Shown here: positions 13,616 through 18,723 of the stretch, piece by piece
Layout: every line of letters begins with the position of its first letter
Position numbering within the stretch: the stretch's first letter is position 1
Translations under genes and position numbers: made by a program
Assembly (NCBI GenBank): GCA_002787615.1
Contig: PCXJ01000019.1
Coordinates: forward strand, 14,709-33,431
Source: Alphaproteobacteria bacterium CG11_big_fil_rev_8_21_14_0_20_44_7
GTDB taxonomy: Bacteria; Pseudomonadota; Alphaproteobacteria; Rickettsiales; 21-14-0-20-44-7
Direction of reading: 5' to 3'
Length of the DNA stretch: 18,723 bases
Notes under the pieces: generated by a model
Told to the model about the DNA's origin: nothing
Database searches by the model: none
What the model saw: the letters and a program-made list of their open reading frames with translations, nothing else

Positions 13616-14983
13616 ATGTCAAAACCAACCACCATAAAACAAGCCGGATTCGGACGCAGCGAAAATTCATCCTTTCAGGATTTATACAATAAAATATATA
13701 AAGATGAAATCACTGTCGGCGTTGTTGGGCTTGGTTATGTCGGCCTGCCACTAATGATGGCAATTAGCTCAAAAAACATCAACTCGCTGGGATTTGATGT
13801 TATTCAATCTCGTGTAGATAGCCTCAATGACGGAAAATCTTACCTCAAAGGCTTTGATGAAGAAAAAATCTCTGCGCTGGTGGAGAAAAAAACCTTCGCC
13901 GCCACAACTGATATGTCACGCCTTGCCGATGCTGATGCGATTTTAATCTGCGTGCCGACCCCACTCACTAAAAACCGCGAGCCTGATTTGGGATATGTTG
14001 AAGCAACTGCCGAAAGCATTGCCAAGCACATCCGCCCCGGTCAGTTAGTAGTTTTGGAATCCACTACCTATCCCGGCACGAGTCGTGATGTTATCCAACC
14101 AATTTTGGAAAAAAGCGGGCTGAAATCCGAAATTGATATTTTCATTGCCTACTCACCGGAACGCGAAGATCCGGGCAACATCCATTTTGACACCTCATCG
14201 ACACCCAAAGTTGTTGGCGGGAATGGTGATAAAGCTAGAGAACTTGCGGTTTTACTCTATAGCAAATTCGTTAAGAAAGTTATTCCGGTTTCATCTTCTG
14301 AGACTGCCGAAGCCGTGAAGCTTACCGAAAATATATTTCGCTCCATCAACATTGCCTTGGTCAATGAGCTAAAGGTGATTTACGACAAAATGGGCATTGA
14401 TGTTTGGGAAGTTATCGAAGCTGCAAAAACCAAGCCATTTGGCTATATGCCATTTTACCCAGGCCCCGGCCTTGGGGGGCATTGCATCCCGATTGACCCG
14501 TTCTACCTCACTTGGCGCAGCCGCGAATTTGGGATATCCACCAAATTCATCGAACTTGCGGGAGAGATAAATAGCTCAATGCCGGCTTATGTAATTGATA
14601 ATCTGGCGCTAGCACTGGATAAAAAATATTCACGAGGTTTGAACGGTGCAAAAATCCTGGTAATTGGCGTTGCATACAAAAAGAATGTTGATGATTTGCG
14701 CGAAAGTCCGGCACTGGATATCATCAATTTGCTAACAAAGCGCGGCGCACAAGTTGAATTTTATGACCCGCTAATTCATGAAATAAACGAGCATGGCATT
14801 GAGGGCAAAAAATCTCTGGAATGGGATGAAATAAATTTTGCCGATTTTGATGCAGCACTTATCGCTACCGACCATGATATTATTGACTGGCAAACGATTA
14901 TTGATAAAAGTCATTTGGTTATCGATACCAGAAATGCTACACATCATCTTGAAGCAGCTCCAAATAAAATTATTAAAACGTAA
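13616..14983 (+). CDS. wbpA: UDP-N-acetylglucosamine 6-dehydrogenase (WbpA-type)
   Basis: Oxidises C6 of UDP-GlcNAc to the uronic acid with two NAD+. The 455 residues are a nucleotide-sugar dehydrogenase: Rossmann motif GLGYVG (38-43), CVPTPL, LESTTYPGTSRD, the conserved AYSPEREDPGN, K235 in AEAVKLTEN, and catalytic C290 in GGHCIPIDPFYL. A second NAD/UDP-sugar domain contains VIGVAYKKNVDDLRESPA. Family members act on UDP-Glc, UDP-GlcNAc or UDP-ManNAc; the WbpB-, WbpD- and WbpE-like genes downstream make UDP-GlcNAc the likely substrate. The wbpB start follows after 6 bases. Confidence 0.88.
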   Translation: MSKPTTIKQAGFGRSENSSFQDLYNKIYKDEITVGVVGLGYVGLPLMMAISSKNINSLGFDVIQSRVDSLNDGKSYLKGFDEEKISALVEKKTFAATTDMSRLADADAILICVPTPLTKNREPDLGYVEATAESIAKHIRPGQLVVLESTTYPGTSRDVIQPILEKSGLKSEIDIFIAYSPEREDPGNIHFDTSSTPKVVGGNGDKARELAVLLYSKFVKKVIPVSSSETAEAVKLTENIFRSINIALVNELKVIYDKMGIDVWEVIEAAKTKPFGYMPFYPGPGLGGHCIPIDPFYLTWRSREFGISTKFIELAGEINSSMPAYVIDNLALALDKKYSRGLNGAKILVIGVAYKKNVDDLRESPALDIINLLTKRGAQVEFYDPLIHEINEHGIEGKKSLEWDEINFADFDAALIATDHDIIDWQTIIDKSHLVIDTRNATHHLEAAPNKIIKT

Positions 14984-14989
14984 AAAAAC

Positions 14990-15994
14990 ATGACAGATAT
15001 AAATGACATAAAAGTTGCAGTTATCGGCTGCGGTTATTGGGGCAGAAACCACGTCCGCAATTATCACGAACTTGGAAACCTCGCCGCCATATGCGATAAT
15101 CACCCAGAAAATGAGCAAATGGTTGTCTCACAATTTTCTACCAAAGCAATGAGCTTTGAGGAAATTTTGGCAGATGACGAAATTCAGGCCATAGTGATTG
15201 CCACCCCTGCCCCTGCACATTATGCAGTTGCGGATGCTGCGCTTGATGCCGGAAAACATGTTTTTGTAGAAAAGCCGCTTACCCTGAACATCAAAGAATC
15301 CGAAGCTCTTGCTGCGAAATCCGAGAAACTCGGCTTAACCTTGATGGTTGGGCATTTGCTGCAATATCATTCTGCTTTCATTAAGGTGAAGGAGTTGATT
15401 GCAAATGGTGAAATCGGCAATTTACTGCGCGTATATTCAAACCGCATCAGTTTCGGTAAAGTACAAACTGCCGAAAACGTGCTATGGAGCTTAGGCCCAC
15501 ATGATATTTCAATGATTTTGAGTGTTACGAATGAAGAACCGTCCGAAGTTGTAGCACTTGGTAGCGCATATCTTTCACCGCAATATCAGGATTTCGTGCA
15601 TACGCATCTAACCTTCCCTTCCGGCGTTACAGCGCATATTTTCAATAGCTGGCTGAGCCCGTTTAAGGAGCATAAATTTGTTGCCACCGGAGATAAAGGC
15701 TCAATCATTTTTGACGATACGCAAGCTTGGGAAACTAAAGTTGCGATTTGCAGACATAATGTCACCTTCCCACAAAATGCGCCGCCATTGCATGAAAAAG
15801 CAGATTTGGAATATGTCGCGCTCGAACAATCCGAACCACTAAAAGATGAATGCCGCCACTTCCTGCAATCAATCGCAACACGCGAAACCCCGCGCACTGA
15901 TGGACGTGAAGGCTTGCGCGTGTTAAAAGTTCTGACGCAAGCGCAAAATTCGCTGGAAGCGGCTGCAAAAAAACAACTCAAACAAAGCGCATAA
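14990..15994 (+). CDS. wbpB: UDP-GlcNAc-uronate 3-dehydrogenase, Gfo/Idh/MocA family (WbpB-type)
   Basis: Predicted to oxidise C3 of UDP-GlcNAcA to the 3-keto sugar. The 334 residues (P. aeruginosa WbpB is about 316) have the N-terminal NAD-binding motif VIGCGYWGRN (11-20), the conserved EKP (94-96) with K95, and H171 in GPHDISM at the expected catalytic position. The C-terminal alpha/beta domain is of the usual length. No signal peptide. It sits 6 bases after wbpA and 3 bases before wbpD. The spacer before its ATG is nearly all A with no clear ribosome-binding site, so translation may rely on coupling. Family is sure; the specific substrate comes from gene order. Confidence 0.85.
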   Translation: MTDINDIKVAVIGCGYWGRNHVRNYHELGNLAAICDNHPENEQMVVSQFSTKAMSFEEILADDEIQAIVIATPAPAHYAVADAALDAGKHVFVEKPLTLNIKESEALAAKSEKLGLTLMVGHLLQYHSAFIKVKELIANGEIGNLLRVYSNRISFGKVQTAENVLWSLGPHDISMILSVTNEEPSEVVALGSAYLSPQYQDFVHTHLTFPSGVTAHIFNSWLSPFKEHKFVATGDKGSIIFDDTQAWETKVAICRHNVTFPQNAPPLHEKADLEYVALEQSEPLKDECRHFLQSIATRETPRTDGREGLRVLKVLTQAQNSLEAAAKKQLKQSA

Positions 15995-15997
15995 ATA

Positions 15998-16579
15998 ATG
16001 CCGATAGCCGAAAATGTTTTTATCCATGAAAGCTCATATGTTGATGAGCCGGTTGATATTGGCGCGGGTACAAAAATCTGGCATTTTTCGCATATCTTAG
16101 GCAATGTAAAAATCGGAAAAAATTGCATTATCTCGCAAAATTGCATGATTGGCCCTGATGTCGAAATCGCCGATAATTGCAAAATCCAAAATAATGTCAG
16201 CCTATATAAAGGTGTGCGCCTAAGCCGTGGTGTTTTCTGCGGGCCCTCATGCGTGTTCACCAACGTCAATACGCCGCGTGCCGAGATTGAGCGCAAGAAC
16301 GAATATCGTGAAACATTGGTGGGAATCGGTGCAACAATCGGCGCGAATGCAACTATTGTATGCGGCAACAAGCTTGGTGATTATTGCCTTATCGGCGCAG
16401 GCGCAGTCGTCACCAAAGAAGTGCCACCCCATGCGATGATGGCCGGAGTTCCTGCCCGTCAAATCGGCTGGGTGAGCCATGAAGGAGAAATTCTGGGTGC
16501 GGAAATGGTCTGCCCCCGAACAAAACAACAATATTATGTGGATGAAAATGGAAGCCTTAAAGAAAAACAATCTGCCTGA
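15998..16579 (+). CDS. wbpD: UDP-3-amino-uronate N-acetyltransferase, left-handed beta-helix (WbpD-type)
   Basis: Predicted to acetylate the 3-amino group of UDP-GlcNAc(3N)A using acetyl-CoA. The 193 residues form hexapeptide repeats (IGAGTKIWHFSHI, KIGKNCIISQNCMIG, IADNCKIQNNVSL, IGANATIVCG, GDYCLIGAGAVV) typical of a trimeric left-handed beta-helix. KIWHFSHI and FTNVNTPRAEI are landmarks of the WbpD/WlbB group. VPPHAMMAGVPARQIGWV closes the helix, and a C-terminal CPRTKQQYYVDENG tail follows, as in the family. It starts 3 bases after wbpB and overlaps the 5' end of wbpE. Confidence 0.88.
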   Translation: MPIAENVFIHESSYVDEPVDIGAGTKIWHFSHILGNVKIGKNCIISQNCMIGPDVEIADNCKIQNNVSLYKGVRLSRGVFCGPSCVFTNVNTPRAEIERKNEYRETLVGIGATIGANATIVCGNKLGDYCLIGAGAVVTKEVPPHAMMAGVPARQIGWVSHEGEILGAEMVCPRTKQQYYVDENGSLKEKQSA

Positions 16580-17717
16580 AAAACCAGTGCAACCGATTCA
16601 ATTTATTGATTTGAAAGCACAACAAGCGCTTATCAAAGATAAGATTGAAGCGCGTATCGCTAAAGTGCTGGAGCATGGCGCATATATTATGGGGCCTGAA
16701 ATAACCGAGCTGGAAACCAAGCTCTCCGAATTCTGTGGCGCGAAATATAGCATCTCCTGCTCAAGCGGAACAGATGCGTTGATTTTGCCTCTGGCAGCAC
16801 AAGAAATCGGCGTTGGTGATGCCGTATTCTGCCCAAGCTTTACCTTTGCTGCAACTGCTGAAGTTGTTGCCCTACTTGGTGCAACTCCGGTTTTCGTGGA
16901 CGTCTTGCCCGATACGTTCAACATTGATGTTGAAAGCCTCAAGCAAGCAATCATCGTTGCCAAGCAAAATGGCCTAAAACCAAAAGCAGTTATCCCCGTG
17001 GACTTATTCGGGCAGCCTGCCGATTATGATGCAGTTCAGGAAATCGCCGATGAAAACGGTTTATGGGTTTTATCCGACAGCGCACAAGGATTTGGTAGCA
17101 CATATAATGGGCGCAATTCCGGCACGATAGGGCTTGCCAGCGCAACCAGCTTCTTTCCAGCAAAACCGCTTGGCTGTTATGGCGATGGCGGCGCAGTTTT
17201 CACCGATAATGAAGAATTAGCACAAAAAATGGAGAGTCTGCGCGTGCATGGTAAGGGTGAAGATAAATATGACAATGCCAGAATCGGCATGAATGCTAGA
17301 CTTGATACTATTCAGGCGGCAATCTTGCTGGAGAAACTTGCAATATTCCCTGATGAGATAAAATCCAGAGATAAAGTTGCAGCAAGATATAATGAGGCAT
17401 TATCCGGCGCTGCCCAAACACCGCTAGTGATGGAAAATGCAACTTCCGTATGGGCGCAATATACGCTCAAAATTAATGCCGAGAAACGCGCCGAGGTGAT
17501 GGCAAAACTCAAAGAGCAAGGCGTGCCAAGCGTGGTATATTATCCAAAATCTCTGCATCAGCAAACCGCCTATGCCAAATTCCCGCGTGCAACTGAATCG
17601 CTCAAAACATGTGAAGCCTTAAGCCAGCAGGTTTTTAGCTTACCAATGCACCCATATTTGGATGAAGCAACTCAGGATTATATTATTCAGGCGGTAATTT
17701 CGGCAATTCGCAGCTAG
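16548..17717 (+). CDS. wbpE: PLP-dependent sugar 3-aminotransferase, DegT/DnrJ/EryC1 family (WbpE-type)
   Basis: Predicted to transfer an amino group (usually from glutamate) to the 3-keto sugar made by WbpB. The 389 residues contain IQFIDLKAQQALIKDKI near the start, GAYIMGPEI, SCSSGTDAL (phosphate binding), DSAQGFGS (D177 pairs with the PLP ring nitrogen) and the Schiff-base lysine K206 in SFFPAKPLGCYGDGG. The frame is open back to 16479; ATGs at 16536, 16542 and 16548 are all possible. The one at 16548 is preferred because GGATGAAA precedes it and extra residues lie outside the family domain. Any of these overlaps wbpD by 32 bases or more. The stop overlaps that of the convergent glycosyltransferase gene in a shared CTAG. 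Confidence 0.88.
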   Translation: MEALKKNNLPEKPVQPIQFIDLKAQQALIKDKIEARIAKVLEHGAYIMGPEITELETKLSEFCGAKYSISCSSGTDALILPLAAQEIGVGDAVFCPSFTFAATAEVVALLGATPVFVDVLPDTFNIDVESLKQAIIVAKQNGLKPKAVIPVDLFGQPADYDAVQEIADENGLWVLSDSAQGFGSTYNGRNSGTIGLASATSFFPAKPLGCYGDGGAVFTDNEELAQKMESLRVHGKGEDKYDNARIGMNARLDTIQAAILLEKLAIFPDEIKSRDKVAARYNEALSGAAQTPLVMENATSVWAQYTLKINAEKRAEVMAKLKEQGVPSVVYYPKSLHQQTAYAKFPRATESLKTCEALSQQVFSLPMHPYLDEATQDYIIQAVISAIRS

Positions 17718-18723
17718 GCTTTTAACTTCTCGGCAAGTACCTGTAAATTGCTCAGCGCATTTTGTGCCCTATTCTCTGACGCAGAAATATTTTTGCGATG
17801 ATATTCATATTGATAGCGCATAAACTTCATCGCACCGGCAAAATCAACTGGTTTTGGATTCCGGATACAATCCTGATATAGCTCCTTATATTTCTGCGCA
17901 ACATGGTTGGAATCGTGATATTTCAGGCAATAATCATGCCCACGCTTCGCCACTTTGCGGCGATATATCTTATCAGTGATGAGCTTTTCCAACACTGCTT
18001 CAACATTCTCACAAGTTGCAACTTCCACCGGAGCGCCCTCCTTGCCGAATGCAGGCAGCAAATCCTCGCGCACGTAGCTCACCACGGCTTTGCCCATCGC
18101 CATACCCTCGACTGCAAGCACACCATAATAACCCATACGCAACTGATCCATGATAATATCAGCCTTCTCATATTTCTCGCGAGATTCGGCATTACTCAAG
18201 CCTTTGACCAGTTCAAAGCGGAATTTCAGACCTTTCTTTTGCAGATTCTCCACCGCATGCAAAATAAATTCCGTACCCTTCATTTCCGGCTTTGTCGGCG
18301 CATGAACGATTAGCGGATTATCATCATCGAGCAAGCCAATATGCGGCCATTCTTCAAGCTCCAATGCACGCGGAATCACCACTGCATCGGGGACATAGCT
18401 GCCAAGCTCAACATCGGGCACAGTAATCACACTTGCTACCGAACGCGCGAAATCCAGCATCAAGCGTTGCTGTTCATCGGGAAAATTTGTTACGCCGGAT
18501 GGTCTTTCCTCAACGTAATTATAGGGAGAAAGCCGCGCATAATCATTTTGCAGACGCACTTCATGCCCGCGATAATTCATCACCACCACTTTTCCTGCGG
18601 CACGCAAAGCAAGGATATCCATTGCTGTTGGCCATTCGAGCGAGATTTTATCAAAGAAAAAGCTGCGGAAATAATAATGCACAACATCATAATTATTCGC
18701 CGCCTCATTTACCGCCCGTGTGA
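17714..18723 (-). CDS. GT-B (family 4-like) glycosyltransferase, 5' end outside the window
   Basis: A glycosyltransferase whose frame stays open to the right edge; the missing part is the start of the N-terminal domain. The codons before 18682 read TRAVNEAANNYDVVHYYF, a normal GT-B continuation, so the GTG at 18682 is an internal Val and not a start. Visible landmarks: LIVHAPTKPEMKGTEFIL (donor phosphate loop, with K of MKGT), KADIIMDQLRMGYYG, then VLAVEGMAMGKAVVSYV, corresponding to the E-x7-E region of GT4 enzymes. A helical C-terminal tail follows. It probably adds a sugar to the capsule chain; donor unknown. It is oriented against the wbp genes and overlaps the wbpE stop by four bases. 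Confidence 0.82.
   Translation of the reverse strand, partial: TRAVNEAANNYDVVHYYFRSFFFDKISLEWPTAMDILALRAAGKVVVMNYRGHEVRLQNDYARLSPYNYVEERPSGVTNFPDEQQRLMLDFARSVASVITVPDVELGSYVPDAVVIPRALELEEWPHIGLLDDDNPLIVHAPTKPEMKGTEFILHAVENLQKKGLKFRFELVKGLSNAESREKYEKADIIMDQLRMGYYGVLAVEGMAMGKAVVSYVREDLLPAFGKEGAPVEVATCENVEAVLEKLITDKIYRRKVAKRGHDYCLKYHDSNHVAQKYKELYQDCIRNPKPVDFAGAMKFMRYQYEYHRKNISASENRAQNALSNLQVLAEKLKA

Noticed and set aside
15586..16371. 261-codon minus-strand ORF opposite wbpB/wbpD
   Set aside because: It spans two well-supported genes on the other strand; the Cys/Ser-rich translation has no domain features, and its length reflects codon bias of the real genes.

Overview
The window reads as the chromosome of an alphaproteobacterium of moderate G+C. 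The main evidence is the run hisD - UPF0262 - low-molecular-weight phosphatase: UPF0262 is essentially an alphaproteobacterial family and these three genes are typically neighbours there. The Gram-negative envelope genes (EptA-type lipid A modification, KpsD outer-membrane export) agree. I cannot name the genus.

Left part (1-4465). The 5' end of an eptA-like phosphoethanolamine transferase gene runs off the left edge on the minus strand. Next comes a small A+T-rich accessory patch (about 437-1268): a start-less ORF fragment overlaps by ATGA a gene for a one-helix membrane protein, and a 23-bp near-identical direct repeat lies at each end. A compact plus-strand housekeeping run follows: a PLP-dependent threonine/serine dehydratase-type enzyme, hisD, a UPF0262 gene and an LMW-PTP-like gene.

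Boundary (4466-4598). There is no gene between the convergent phosphatase and capsule genes. The stretch holds a T7/G9 hairpin, several G-tracts and a degenerate 7-bp tandem array that runs into the 3' end of kpsS. Synteny seems to break here.

Middle (4577-12532, minus). This is a group 2/3-type (ABC-transporter, Kdo-linker) capsule export operon. In transcription order it is kpsM, kpsT, a small envelope protein gene, kpsE, kpsD, kpsC, kpsS, tightly spaced with ATGA or similar overlaps. KpsM/KpsT move the glycolipid across the inner membrane, KpsE and KpsD carry it across periplasm and outer membrane, and KpsC/KpsS build the poly-Kdo linker on the lipid.

Right part (12585-18723). Divergent from kpsM is a GT2 glycosyltransferase gene, then a wbpA-wbpB-wbpD-wbpE set predicted to convert UDP-GlcNAc to UDP-2,3-diacetamido-2,3-dideoxy-glucuronic acid. 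A convergent GT-B glycosyltransferase gene overlaps wbpE tail to tail and runs off the right edge. Together these suggest a capsule containing a 2,3-diacetamido uronic acid, exported by the Kps route. No wbpI-type epimerase, kpsF/kpsU, tRNA, rRNA, CRISPR array or transposase is visible.
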